Shown: positions 18,353 to 26,953, counted from the first letter of the stretch. The stretch is DNA of 64,000 nt from an uncultured Muribaculaceae bacterium (GCA_910586565.1 CAJUIT010000004.1:62001-126000), one strand, 5' to 3'. Notes: generated by a model not told the origin, from the letters alone. Numbers and translations are program-made.

Positions 18353-18586
18353 ATGAAAGCGACAAGAATCAAATTTGATGATACTTTAGAAGTGGGGGTA
18401 TTTTCAGAATATCTTAATAAAGAAATCTGGCTTTGTATTTTGGACGATTTGGATGCGTCAATAGAAGGATTCACTATTTTAACTTCTCCAAAAGATCAGG
18501 ATAGCCAAGAAAGTTTTATCGTTGTCAAGAATGGTGTTGGAGAGTCTTTGATTGAAGAAAATTATAACAAACAGCTCCACGACTGA
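18353..18586 (+). CDS. Small acidic protein of unknown function
   Basis: 77 residues, no signal peptide or membrane segment, AT-rich like the DUF1877 gene. The sequence begins MKATRIKFDDTLEVGVFSEY and looks like a small beta-rich domain; I do not recognise a family. Its size, acidity and place in a repeat-bordered insert next to DUF1877 would suit an immunity-type protein, but this is inference. The ATG follows an AT-rich leader after the second 14-bp repeat. Confidence 0.55.
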   Translation: MKATRIKFDDTLEVGVFSEYLNKEIWLCILDDLDASIEGFTILTSPKDQDSQESFIVVKNGVGESLIEENYNKQLHD

Positions 18587-18613
18587 ATAAGTGCAACTAA
18601 AAATATATCTGAG

Positions 18614-19435
18614 TCAGAACTCGGTGGCGGCATCGTAGCGGCAGCTGTCGGCGGCATTGAGGCCTGAGGAGCGTATCTCATACCATATTGTCAGAAGGGT
18701 GTCGGGATGGCCGGTGCTCCAGGTTACTTGTAGGAAGCGGTGCTTGCCGGCGAATATCTCATTTTCGGGATATTTGTTAAGAAGCTCTACTTGAAACTCG
18801 TGGATGCCGCTTGCGCTGTCGATAACCGCAACTTCTTTCGGGATGCCCAAGCGCTTGAGGTCAGGGTGGTTTCCAAGCAATCGTAATCCCCGAATGACGA
18901 CGGGCGATTGTGAATCTTCGTGCATAGATTCAAGCAGAGCTTTGTTGACCGGAAGAGTCGAAATTTCGGGCCGGCTATTCCCGATTTGAGATTTATGCCG
19001 GAAATCGGTTATCAGTGCTGCTTCTATCAGTAATAGCAGAAATGGCAAAAGACACAGCATCGTGGCCGGGAACCGCTCAAACGTCTGTTTGGAATAATAC
19101 CTCATCACTGCGGTGCGCCGTTGCTTTGGGTATAGACCAGAGATTATAAACATCGGAACGAAGGAAACCGCAGATATTAAAATCAACAGCAGAGTGACTG
19201 ACAATCCGAATTGGGTTGCGAGAGCCGCTATTGGTAATATAAACGGCATAACGGTAAACATCCAAATCACAAAACCGCCATCAACATGAGTGGCTAACGG
19301 GCTTAGTTTCTCGCCCGTCCACCACAGGTAGTCGAAGAAATGGAACCGTCGGCGTTTCCGCGACTTCGGTTTATCTTCACCTTGCGGTGATTTCTCGGCG
19401 TGTTTCATGAGGGGGTGTTTGAAAGGAAATTTCAT
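18614..19435 (-). CDS. Unrecognised membrane protein
   Basis: 273 residues. A basic N-terminal stretch (KPKSRKRRRFHFFDYLWW) precedes three hydrophobic segments at about 55-73, 79-100 and 123-144. The C-terminal half (about 150-273) is soluble and probably periplasmic. I see no catalytic motif. It lies 34 bp downstream of the lipoprotein gene 19470-20126 on the same strand, so the pair is probably co-transcribed. The base composition is intermediate between the AT-rich insert and the core. Confidence 0.7.
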   Translation of the reverse strand: MKFPFKHPLMKHAEKSPQGEDKPKSRKRRRFHFFDYLWWTGEKLSPLATHVDGGFVIWMFTVMPFILPIAALATQFGLSVTLLLILISAVSFVPMFIISGLYPKQRRTAVMRYYSKQTFERFPATMLCLLPFLLLLIEAALITDFRHKSQIGNSRPEISTLPVNKALLESMHEDSQSPVVIRGLRLLGNHPDLKRLGIPKEVAVIDSASGIHEFQVELLNKYPENEIFAGKHRFLQVTWSTGHPDTLLTIWYEIRSSGLNAADSCRYDAATEF

Positions 19436-19469
19436 TTCTGAAGATAGAATGAACAGCTCATGGGTGCGG

Positions 19470-20126
19470 TTATCTAAAATAGTCGAATGTGATTACCCAA
19501 TTACCTTTCAGGTGGCGCATCACCGAAGCGTAGAGCACATTGGGATTGTTTCTCACAGAATCACGGTAGGCGTTTGTTTCGGAGTTGGCCAAAAACAGTG
19601 AGTGGAACGGATTGGAAATCATGTCGCCCTCCAAATCAACTGTTATTATGGAGTTGACCGGAACATCATAACTTATAACACTTTTCCCGTTTTTCGCAGC
19701 ATTCTCACCGTCGAGAATATAAGCATATCCCTTTTCTATTGATGAACTGATTGAGGTTCCGTCGTTGTAATATCCGAAACGATAACCTTTCAGGTCGGAT
19801 GCGGGAGAGGTGTATGTTGACACGCTATTGCATCCCACAATCTTTAGCAGGGAATCAAGCCGCGCGCAGTTCTTAACACCTAAAGCGACGACAAACAATG
19901 AATCCCGGCTTGCAGACACATCAAACGGCAAATAACGCCCGGAGAAGGAGTCGTAGGGATATTCCCCCAAGATTGCAACCATCTCATTGAACACATCTTC
20001 GCGGGCATAGAATTTACTGATAAGTTCGTCATCCGACGGCGGATTGAACTCTCTGCACCCACCTGAAGAGAGCGCCATAAGGGCACAAGATAGTGCAACT
20101 GCTGCCGCTTTACGATGATTTTTCAT
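19470..20126 (-). CDS. Unrecognised lipoprotein
   Basis: 218 residues with a signal peptide (AAAVALSCALMALSSGGC) and a likely lipidated Cys at about residue 24, followed by REFNPPSDDELISKFYARED. The rest is soluble and mixed alpha/beta, with no motif that I recognise. It is the first gene of a two-gene unit with the membrane protein 18614-19435; together they may form a small envelope complex. It is divergent from the GH13 gene across a 375-bp spacer. Confidence 0.7.
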   Translation of the reverse strand: MKNHRKAAAVALSCALMALSSGGCREFNPPSDDELISKFYAREDVFNEMVAILGEYPYDSFSGRYLPFDVSASRDSLFVVALGVKNCARLDSLLKIVGCNSVSTYTSPASDLKGYRFGYYNDGTSISSSIEKGYAYILDGENAAKNGKSVISYDVPVNSIITVDLEGDMISNPFHSLFLANSETNAYRDSVRNNPNVLYASVMRHLKGNWVITFDYFR

Positions 20127-20290
20127 TCAATTAGTGACTTCGTGATTTTCAGTGCTAAAATAGCACAAACTCTTCAATCAACTACTATTCCATGATGAAA
20201 AAATGGAAAATGTGAAACGGGAGATTGAGGGTGGCGATTGTAAGAAATGGTTAATATCAGCTAAATCATGGCTAAATTATAGGCGGGCAT
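20127..20290. other. Divergent intergenic spacer
   Basis: AT-rich spacer between the lipoprotein gene and the GH13 promoter. Apart from presumed promoter sequence for the minus-strand pair I see nothing in it. Confidence 0.4.
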
Positions 20291-20321
20291 TTTGCTAATT
20301 ATCGAAGTTTCACTAATTTTG
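20291..20321 (+). promoter_or_regulatory. Canonical Bacteroidota promoter of the GH13 gene
   Basis: TTTG (20291-20294), 19-bp spacer, TAATTTTG (20314-20321), a full match to TTTG-N19-TAnnTTTG. The implied transcript has a leader of about 175 nt before the start at 20502, long enough for post-transcriptional control. I found no obvious riboswitch in it. Confidence 0.75.
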
Positions 20322-20501
20322 TGTGATTTGGCAACAAGCGCACAAGCGAAATCCATGAGAACCACAAAGGGGGACGGGCGTCTGCTGATTGCACCGCAAC
20401 AGTCAAGCTCTTTTTCCCGCACGAAAGATGCACGGCGCGACCGCCAATTAATTGTGATTGATTATATCTTTAACTAACAAAAATAATTCATCTTCTACCA
20501 C

Positions 20502-23270
20502 ATGAAAAAACTTCTGTTACTTTTCGTGGCGCTGTTTACGATGGCATCCATGCCGGCGTATGCAGCATTATTCTCCACTTCGCCGAAACTGCTTCAGCAA
20601 AGCAGCACCGATGTGAAGATTTATTTCGACCCCAACGATGAGTCGGTTCCCGCGGCACTGAAAACCGCCACCGAAGTTTACGCCCACATCGGCGTAACAC
20701 TGACATCGGCTCCTTCAACCTGGGTGCATGTTATCGGAGACTGGGCCGACAAGGATCCCAAGAAAAAGTTTGTGAAGAATTCAAATGGCCTTTGGGAGCT
20801 GAACATCGGCACCATCAACAGCTATTTCGGCATCACCGACAGCTCGGAGGAAGTTGCGAAAATCGCCATCATCGCCCTTAACGCAGCCGGCACCGCCCAG
20901 ACAGGCGACAACTTCATTGATGTGCTGCCTGCGGGATTTCAGGTTTCGCTCGAATATGATGCCCCCTCACTGGTTCTCAGCGCGGCTAAAACCATCAACT
21001 TCACTGTGAACGCGTCGCAGGCTGCCACCCTCACCCTTTCGGTTGACGGCACACAGATTGCCACAGCATCAAATGTGAAGGAACTCACCAAGGGTTACGC
21101 ATTCAACACCAAAGGCAAATTCTACACCGTGACCGCCACCGCCAGCAATGGCTCCGAAACAGTGTCGAAAGAGGTGACAGTTGCCTATCCCGAACCCTCA
21201 ACACAAGCCAACTACCCCGGCGGTGTGCCCAAGCAGGGTGCGGTGAAGAACGCCGACGGCACCGTTACCTTCTGTGTGGCCGCTCCCAACAAATCGAGCG
21301 TGATTCTCATCCCCTCATGGGACAACTACCAGACCCTGAACAAAAACGTGATGAAATATCAGGACTATCAGGGTTTCCGCTATTTCTGGATCACCACTGC
21401 CGAGAAACTTGCCGACAACGTTGACTATCCCTACTACTATCTGGTTGACGGCACAGTGAAAGTTGCCGACCCCTACGCAAAAATGATGCTCGACCCCTAC
21501 AGCGACAAATGGCTCCCCACAAGCTGCTTCCCCGACAAGCCTGCCTATCCCTACGAGCTGTTTGACGACACCATGCTTGCCGTTTACCGCGGTGACATCG
21601 ACGACTACAACTGGGACGACGCCACCAAGAACTTTGTGATTCCCGACAAGAAAGCCCTCACCATCTACGAGCTTCTTATCCGCGACTGGACCGGCGACGG
21701 CGACGACCAGGACGGCAAATCGTTCGGTACATTCAAAACCGCACTTCCCAAGATTTCCCACCTTGTATCGCTTGGTGTCAATGCAGTTGAAATTATGCCC
21801 GTTATGGAATTCAACGGCAACAGCTCATGGGGCTACAACACCAACGGCTACATGGCGCTCGACAAGGCCTACGGCTCACCCAAGGATATGCGCGATTTCA
21901 TTGCCGAATGCCACCGCAACGGCATCGCAGTGATTCTCGACATTGTGTTCAACCAGGCCGACGGACTCCACCCCTGGTATCAGATGTACGACATCAAGTC
22001 GAACCCATTCTTCAATGCAGAGGCACCCCACGACTACAGCGTGCTCAACGACTGGAACCAGGATTGCGCGCTTGTGATGAACCACTGGAAAGATGTGCTC
22101 ACCTATTGGCTCGAAGCCTACAAGGTTGACGGTTTCCGCTTCGACCTCGTGAAGGGTCTCGGCTCCAACTCAAGCTACGGAAGCGGCACCGACCGTTACA
22201 ACCAGTCGCGCATCGACAACATGATTACACTCCACAACGCCATCAAGGCGGTTAACCCCAATGCCCTCCACATCAACGAGCTTCTCGGCGATGCCAGCGA
22301 GGATAAAGCAATGGGTGCCGACGGCCAGATGAACTGGAGCAAGGTTTGCAACGGTTCCTACCAGTATGCAATGGGCTTTGCCGACGGCAATGGCGACACC
22401 AAGGGCTTCTATGCCCCCAACTGGAGCCGCAACCTCGGTGAAACCGTGGATTATGCCGAAAGCCACGACGAACCCCGTGTGGCAAGCAAAGTTCGTGTCT
22501 ACGGTCACAGTTCGGTTAAATACACATCCTCAGCCACCAAAGACAACATAAAGAGCGCAACTGTTAAACGCCTCGGCGCGGTAGCTGCACAGATGCTTAT
22601 GTGCCCGGGTGCCAAGATGCTCTGGCAGTTCGGAGAGCTCGGTGCCGACGAAGAACAGGGAAGCGAACTTGAGAAACTGCGTGCCATCGCCCCCCAATGG
22701 AATCTCATGAACAATACCCACCGCAACGCTCTGTTTGAAAACTATCAGGCTCTTTGCTATCTGCGCCGCAACAACCCCGACCTGTTTGCCAACGGTACTT
22801 GCGTGCTCACCGGCTTTAACAACACTCTGACCGCCGGCCGCACCATCCGCGTTACCAACGGAAACAAAGAGGTTATCGCCTTCTTCAACCCCGCTGTGTC
22901 GGGAGCTGCACTCACCGTAACAGCAACAGCCACTAAGCTCAATCAGAACAACTGCCAGCTTGTGACAGCGTCTGAAGGCACCACCGCTACCCTCACCGGC
23001 ACAGGCAGCAGCGTTAGCGTCAGCCTCCCCGCCCACAGCTTCGCTGTGTTCGCCACCAAAGATGTGTCGGAAATCGACGAAATCAGCGCCGACCTCAATG
23101 GCTCGAATGTAGTTGTTTACACCGAACCGGGTCGCATCGTGATTGAAGGTGACTACAATTCAGCCGAAGTCTACAACATGCAGGGCATGCGTTTCAGCTC
23201 GCTTGAGGTGCCCGCCGGCCTCTACATCGTGCGCGTTGACGGCACATCGTTCAAAGTAGCCGTGAACTAA
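20502..23270 (+). CDS. Secreted GH13 alpha-amylase/pullulanase-type glycoside hydrolase
   Basis: Hydrolyses alpha-glucans such as starch or glycogen. The 922-residue product has a signal peptide (LLLFVALFTMASMPAYA), an N-terminal starch-binding-like region (about 25-240), a CBM48-like domain (FCVAAPNKSSVILIPSWDNY) and the GH13 barrel. Conserved regions are visible: DIVFNQ (I), GFRFD with nucleophile Asp548 (II), INELLG with acid/base Glu593 (III) and ESHDE with Asp656 (IV). Region I has Gln where His is usual (DVVFNH). The C terminus (about 855-922, ending VPAGLYIVRVDGTSFKVAVN) resembles the type IX secretion or beta-sandwich sorting tails of Bacteroidota. No SusC/D partner lies nearby, so this is an orphan enzyme rather than part of a complete PUL. 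Confidence 0.92.
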   Translation: MKKLLLLFVALFTMASMPAYAALFSTSPKLLQQSSTDVKIYFDPNDESVPAALKTATEVYAHIGVTLTSAPSTWVHVIGDWADKDPKKKFVKNSNGLWELNIGTINSYFGITDSSEEVAKIAIIALNAAGTAQTGDNFIDVLPAGFQVSLEYDAPSLVLSAAKTINFTVNASQAATLTLSVDGTQIATASNVKELTKGYAFNTKGKFYTVTATASNGSETVSKEVTVAYPEPSTQANYPGGVPKQGAVKNADGTVTFCVAAPNKSSVILIPSWDNYQTLNKNVMKYQDYQGFRYFWITTAEKLADNVDYPYYYLVDGTVKVADPYAKMMLDPYSDKWLPTSCFPDKPAYPYELFDDTMLAVYRGDIDDYNWDDATKNFVIPDKKALTIYELLIRDWTGDGDDQDGKSFGTFKTALPKISHLVSLGVNAVEIMPVMEFNGNSSWGYNTNGYMALDKAYGSPKDMRDFIAECHRNGIAVILDIVFNQADGLHPWYQMYDIKSNPFFNAEAPHDYSVLNDWNQDCALVMNHWKDVLTYWLEAYKVDGFRFDLVKGLGSNSSYGSGTDRYNQSRIDNMITLHNAIKAVNPNALHINELLGDASEDKAMGADGQMNWSKVCNGSYQYAMGFADGNGDTKGFYAPNWSRNLGETVDYAESHDEPRVASKVRVYGHSSVKYTSSATKDNIKSATVKRLGAVAAQMLMCPGAKMLWQFGELGADEEQGSELEKLRAIAPQWNLMNNTHRNALFENYQALCYLRRNNPDLFANGTCVLTGFNNTLTAGRTIRVTNGNKEVIAFFNPAVSGAALTVTATATKLNQNNCQLVTASEGTTATLTGTGSSVSVSLPAHSFAVFATKDVSEIDEISADLNGSNVVVYTEPGRIVIEGDYNSAEVYNMQGMRFSSLEVPAGLYIVRVDGTSFKVAVN

Positions 23271-23312
23271 ACATCACAAGCAACATCCACCCTACGCGGT
23301 GGCAACTCTACC

Positions 23313-23353
23313 ACGGGAGCCGTGAGCACAAACAAAAGTGCCACGGCTCCCGT
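23313..23353 (+). terminator. Terminator of the GH13 gene
   Basis: ACGGGAGCCGTG pairs with CACGGCTCCCGT over 12 bp, and GCAC/GTGC extends the stem after one bulged base. It lies 43 bp after the stop; only a short T-rich tail follows. Confidence 0.7.
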
Positions 23354-23495
23354 TATGTTTGAGACAGGCTACCACTCCATGGAGCAGTACTACATCGGCC
23401 TGATGCAAACCATGTTGCATGGGCTAAGCTATGACAATGAAACAAGATATGCCGTAAATAGAGCGCAAATGCGGTTGCCCAATGATTAAAATAAT

Positions 23496-23526
23496 TTTGA
23501 ACAGCCACTTTAATTTCATAATTTTG
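23496..23526 (+). promoter_or_regulatory. Canonical Bacteroidota promoter directly at the LysE-family gene start
   Basis: TTTG (23496-23499), 19-bp spacer, TAATTTTG (23519-23526). The expected start site is only a few bases before the ATG at 23535, so the mRNA would be leaderless or nearly so. Confidence 0.75.
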
Positions 23527-23534
23527 TATGTTAC

Positions 23535-24179
23535 ATGGAATATTTCGGGCACATAATCAGTTCGGGCATTCTCATCGGCATCCTGATTTCGGCGCCAATG
23601 GGGCCGATTGGCATGCTTGTGATTCAGCGCACCCTCAACAAAGGGAGGCGACCGGCGCTGTTCACCGGAGTGGGAGCCGCCCTATCCGATTTGACCTACA
23701 GCCTGCTCACCGGGCTGGGGCTCTCGTTTGTGACCGATTTTATCCTTGCGAAACAGATGTTGCTGCAGATTGTGGGGAGCGTGGTCCTCATAGCCTTCGC
23801 ATTCTATCTCTTTAAGAAAAATCCCACCCTGGCGCTGAAGAAACCCGATGAAGTGACCACCACTTATTGGAAAGATTTCGCAACCGGTTTTCTTTTCACC
23901 TTTGCCAATCCCCTCATCCTGTTCTTCATCATAGGCTTGTTCGCGCGCTTCAACTTTCTGCTGCCGGAGTTCCGCTATTATCACTACATATTGGGGTATG
24001 CCTCGATATTCGGCGGCGCATTGCTGTGGTGGTGGCTCATAACCTATTTCATCAACAAAGCCCGCGCACACTTCAACGTGAGGTCGCTGTGGATATTCAA
24101 CAGAATTATCAGCGCCATTCTGCTCATAATGGCGTTAGTCGGATTATATAAAGGCATCGGAGGGTATCTGTCGCTATAA
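23535..24179 (+). CDS. LysE-family amino-acid/metabolite exporter
   Basis: 214 residues with about six membrane helices. The N terminus ISAPMGPIGMLVIQRTLNKG followed by GVGAALSDLTYSLLTGLG is the LysE/RhtB family pattern, and the substrate is probably an amino acid or a related small molecule. It is preceded by a canonical promoter almost at the start codon and followed 74 bp later by the CBM9-like gene. The substrate cannot be read from the sequence. Confidence 0.88.
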   Translation: MEYFGHIISSGILIGILISAPMGPIGMLVIQRTLNKGRRPALFTGVGAALSDLTYSLLTGLGLSFVTDFILAKQMLLQIVGSVVLIAFAFYLFKKNPTLALKKPDEVTTTYWKDFATGFLFTFANPLILFFIIGLFARFNFLLPEFRYYHYILGYASIFGGALLWWWLITYFINKARAHFNVRSLWIFNRIISAILLIMALVGLYKGIGGYLSL

Positions 24180-24253
24180 TCAACAGCAGCCGAATGAATC
24201 CTCCCACTTTCACCTCATCCCGTTTCCCCAACAATTAACCTATCCTTAAAAAC

Positions 24254-24907
24254 ATGACTCAACCCCTGCATATACCCTACAACCCTACGCTCGACACACT
24301 GTCGCTTGAAGAAGTGGCCAACTCGCTCGAGGAAATAGGCTCGCGCTTCTCGGTTGAATCGCTCAACTGGCCCGAAGCGTTTCCCTACCGCCCGCTCACC
24401 ATCATCACTGCCGCTCATTCGGGAAGCCATCTCTATCTCGACTTCTTCGTGCGGTGCAACTACCTGCGTGCGGTGAACTACACCGACAATTCGCCTGTGA
24501 GCGAGGATTCGTGTGTTGAATTCTATGTGTCGACCGGCAACTCAGCCGAAAGCTACCACGCATTTGAATTCAACTGCGTGGGCACAATAAACGCATCGGC
24601 ATGCACAGCCCGAAAGGAGTGCACTCCGCTCCAGGCCGACCAACTGAGCCTTATCAGACGATATGCTTCGGTGGGCACACGCCCGTTTGAAGAGGTGGAG
24701 GGGTCGTTTATCTGGAACGTGGTTGTGGCAATTCCGCTCAACATGATTGGCGTGAACTACAACGGTGAACCTGTGGCTTTGCGCGGCAACTTCAACAAGT
24801 GCGCATCGGCAACTTCGCAGCCACACTATCTGAGCTGGGCACCCATCAACTCCCCCACACCCGATTTCCACCGCCCTGACTGCTTCGGCGAAATCATTCT
24901 TGACTAA
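24254..24907 (+). CDS. Carbohydrate-binding family 9-like protein
   Basis: 217 residues without a signal peptide. The order of motifs, AHSGSHLYLDFFVRCNYLRAV, then SCVEFYVSTGN, YHAFEFNCVGTINAS, IWNVVVAIPLNMIG and a final FHRPDCFGEIILD, matches the CBM9-like (DUF1083-type) beta-sandwich proteins of Bacteroidales. Absence of an export signal and of any enzyme domain leaves its role open; sugar binding is inferred from the family. It lies between the exporter and glutamine synthetase on the same strand. Confidence 0.8.
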   Translation: MTQPLHIPYNPTLDTLSLEEVANSLEEIGSRFSVESLNWPEAFPYRPLTIITAAHSGSHLYLDFFVRCNYLRAVNYTDNSPVSEDSCVEFYVSTGNSAESYHAFEFNCVGTINASACTARKECTPLQADQLSLIRRYASVGTRPFEEVEGSFIWNVVVAIPLNMIGVNYNGEPVALRGNFNKCASATSQPHYLSWAPINSPTPDFHRPDCFGEIILD

Positions 24908-24983
24908 AACTGCCGCTTGCTCCGGCACTATTGCATGCACGGGGCAACCAAAAGCCTTAACAATACCTACACATTAAAACACC

Positions 24984-26486
24984 ATGGAGAAAACTTCGCT
25001 AACCCAAAACCGCGTGGTGAGATTCCTTGGAAAGAATCCGAAAACATTCACACGCAACGACATTATTGATTTCGTGGTTAAAAACGAAATCGAGATGGTC
25101 AACTTCATGTATCCCGCAGGCGACGGACGCCTAAAAACGCTCAACTTCGTTATAAACGACCTCGACTATCTCAACACAATCCTCACTTCGGGTGAACGTG
25201 TTGACGGATCGAGCCTCTTCTCATTCATCGAAGCGGGAAACAGCGACCTGTATGTAATTCCTCGTTACAGCACCGCGTTTCTTGATCCCTTTGCCGAAAT
25301 TCCAACGCTCACAATGCTGTGCAGCTTCTTCGACAAGGAAGGTAAACCCTTGGCATCATCGCCCGAACAGACCTTGCGCAAGGCGTGTGAGGCTTTCAGG
25401 AAAACCACGGGGATGGAATTCGAGGCGATGGGAGAACTGGAATATTATGTAATCTCGCCCGACAACGGCATGTTCCCGGTCACCGACCAGCGCGGTTATC
25501 ACGAATCGGCACCCTACGCCAAATTCAACGAATTCAGGGCGCAGTGCATGCAATATATCGCCCGCACAGGGGGACGCATAAAATATGGCCACTCCGAAGT
25601 GGGCAATTTCACCCTCGACGGCATGAACTACGAGCAGAACGAGATTGAGTTCCTGCCTGTGGCCGCCGAAGATGCCGCCGACCAGCTGATGCTTGCCAAA
25701 TGGGTGATTCGCAACCTTGCCCTCAAAATGGGCTTCAACGTTACGTTCGCTCCGAAAATCACAACCGGCAAAGCCGGCTCGGGCCTGCATATCCACATGC
25801 GCCTCACCCGCAACGGCAAAAACATGATGCTCGACAGCGACAAAAAACTGAGCACCGAAGCACGCAAGCTCATTGCCGGCCTGATGGAGATGGCTCCGTC
25901 GCTCACGGCTTTCGGCAACCGCAACCCGACAAGCTATTTCCGACTCGTGCCGCATCAGGAAGCCCCCACGAGTGTGTGCTGGGGCGACCGCAACCGCTCA
26001 GTGCTTGTGAGAGTGCCTCTGGGATGGACTGCCCAAACCGACATGAGCGCCATTGCCAACCCGCAGGAAACAGCTTCGGAGTTTGACGCGTCGCAAAAAC
26101 AAACGGTTGAAATCCGTTCGGCCGACGGCTCGGCCGATATCTACCTCCTCCTTGCCGGACTCGCCGTTGCAGCACGCCACGGCTTTGAGCTCGAGAATGC
26201 GATGGAGATTGCCGATGCCACTTACGTGAGCGTGAATATTCACGACGAAGCCAATGCCGCAAAAACAGCAGCGCTGAAGCAACTCCCGGCCAACTGCACC
26301 CAAAGCGCCGGGTGCCTTGCAGCCCAAAGAGCGCTCTATGAAGCCGCCGATGTGTTCCCATCCTCGATGATTTCAGGACTTATTAAAAACCTTGAAGCAT
26401 TCAACGACAGTGAACTGTCGGAAAAAGCACGACGTGAGCCCTCATTGATGCGCAAACTCGTTGATGAGCATTTCCACTGCGGATAA
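24984..26486 (+). CDS. glnA: Glutamine synthetase (type I-like, about 500 residues)
   Basis: Makes glutamine from glutamate, ammonia and ATP. The N-terminal beta-grasp domain is followed by the catalytic domain with the glutamate/metal-binding GELEYYVIS, the ATP-binding GKAGSGLHIHMRLTRNGKN and NPTSYFRLVPHQEAP. The 500-residue length separates it from the roughly 730-residue type III enzyme also common in Bacteroidota. It ends in a strong 18-bp terminator that abuts the promoter of the tRNA-Glu gene. Related gamma-glutamyl-amine ligases share these motifs, so the exact substrate is probable, not proven. Confidence 0.85.
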   Translation: MEKTSLTQNRVVRFLGKNPKTFTRNDIIDFVVKNEIEMVNFMYPAGDGRLKTLNFVINDLDYLNTILTSGERVDGSSLFSFIEAGNSDLYVIPRYSTAFLDPFAEIPTLTMLCSFFDKEGKPLASSPEQTLRKACEAFRKTTGMEFEAMGELEYYVISPDNGMFPVTDQRGYHESAPYAKFNEFRAQCMQYIARTGGRIKYGHSEVGNFTLDGMNYEQNEIEFLPVAAEDAADQLMLAKWVIRNLALKMGFNVTFAPKITTGKAGSGLHIHMRLTRNGKNMMLDSDKKLSTEARKLIAGLMEMAPSLTAFGNRNPTSYFRLVPHQEAPTSVCWGDRNRSVLVRVPLGWTAQTDMSAIANPQETASEFDASQKQTVEIRSADGSADIYLLLAGLAVAARHGFELENAMEIADATYVSVNIHDEANAAKTAALKQLPANCTQSAGCLAAQRALYEAADVFPSSMISGLIKNLEAFNDSELSEKARREPSLMRKLVDEHFHCG

Positions 26487-26509
26487 GCACCTTACAGGCT
26501 CCACAACCC

Positions 26510-26558
26510 TTTTTGCCATGAATTTGCCGAAAACTTTTTCGCAAATTCATGGCAAAAA
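26510..26558 (+). terminator. Long hairpin terminator of glnA
   Basis: Arms TTTTTGCCATGAATTTGC and GCAAATTCATGGCAAAAA pair perfectly over 18 bp around a 13-nt loop. It lies 24 bp after the glnA stop, and the tRNA promoter begins 2 bp beyond it. Confidence 0.8.
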
Positions 26559-26560
26559 AT

Positions 26561-26591
26561 TTTGCAGGAAATAAAAAAGTCACTACCTTTG
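26561..26591 (+). promoter_or_regulatory. Canonical Bacteroidota promoter of tRNA-Glu
   Basis: TTTG (26561-26564), 19-bp spacer, TACCTTTG (26584-26591). It lies 39 bp before the mature tRNA 5' end. Confidence 0.8.
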
Positions 26592-26630
26592 CAGTGTTGA
26601 AACAACGAGCCGCAGCGGCGGCACACTAAC

Positions 26631-26703
26631 GGCGATTTAGTGTAGTGGCCTAGCACGCCACCCTCTCACGGTGGAGACCCGGGTTCGATTCCCGGATTCG
26701 CTA
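26631..26703 (+). tRNA. tRNA-Glu (anticodon CTC)
   Basis: 73-nt cloverleaf without encoded CCA. D stem GTG/CAC, anticodon stem CCACC/GGTGG with loop CTCTCAC (anticodon CTC, reads GAG), T stem CCGGG/CCCGG with loop TTCGATT, discriminator A. The acceptor stem GGCGATT/ATTCGCT has a G-U pair at 1-72 and a T-T mismatch at 6-67, which is unusual. A canonical promoter precedes it and a strong terminator follows directly. Confidence 0.9.
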
Positions 26704-26707
26704 CGAA

Positions 26708-26730
26708 AGAGCTACCGAAACGGTAGCTCT
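26708..26730 (+). terminator. Terminator of tRNA-Glu
   Basis: AGAGCTACC/GGTAGCTCT with a 5-nt loop, followed by TTTTCTTT. It starts 4 bp after the tRNA 3' end. Confidence 0.9.
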
Positions 26731-26830
26731 TTTTCTTTGTATATCAGCGAGTTACACCCCATCCGGGCACCCGGAAAAACACCATGTGTATCACAAAAAC
26801 TTGCATTAATTTTCATTGATTTGCTTTCAT

Positions 26831-26862
26831 GTGATACAAATGTGATACACTCTGTGCTACAC
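26831..26862 (+). repeat. Triple iteron cluster A downstream of tRNA-Glu
   Basis: Three 9-bp sites, GTGATACAA, GTGATACAC and GTGCTACAC, start at 26831, 26842 and 26854 (11- and 12-bp steps, about one helical turn). The 32-bp block recurs with two changes at 26954-26985. An inverted site (GTGTATCAC) lies at 26786-26794. Confidence 0.8.
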
Positions 26863-26953
26863 TTCACCCCGAAACGGCCTCACACGCCTTGCAGGGCACG
26901 TGCCACGAGGTTCATTTTTATCGCGAAAAAGCGAAAAAAACCGATTTTAACGT

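Noticed and set aside
17728..18360. Integron attC site at the 14-bp repeats
   Set aside because: AACAAG-type start is suggestive, but the required inverted core sites (RYYYAAC/GTTRRRY) and pairing arms are not present, and no integron integrase was seen.
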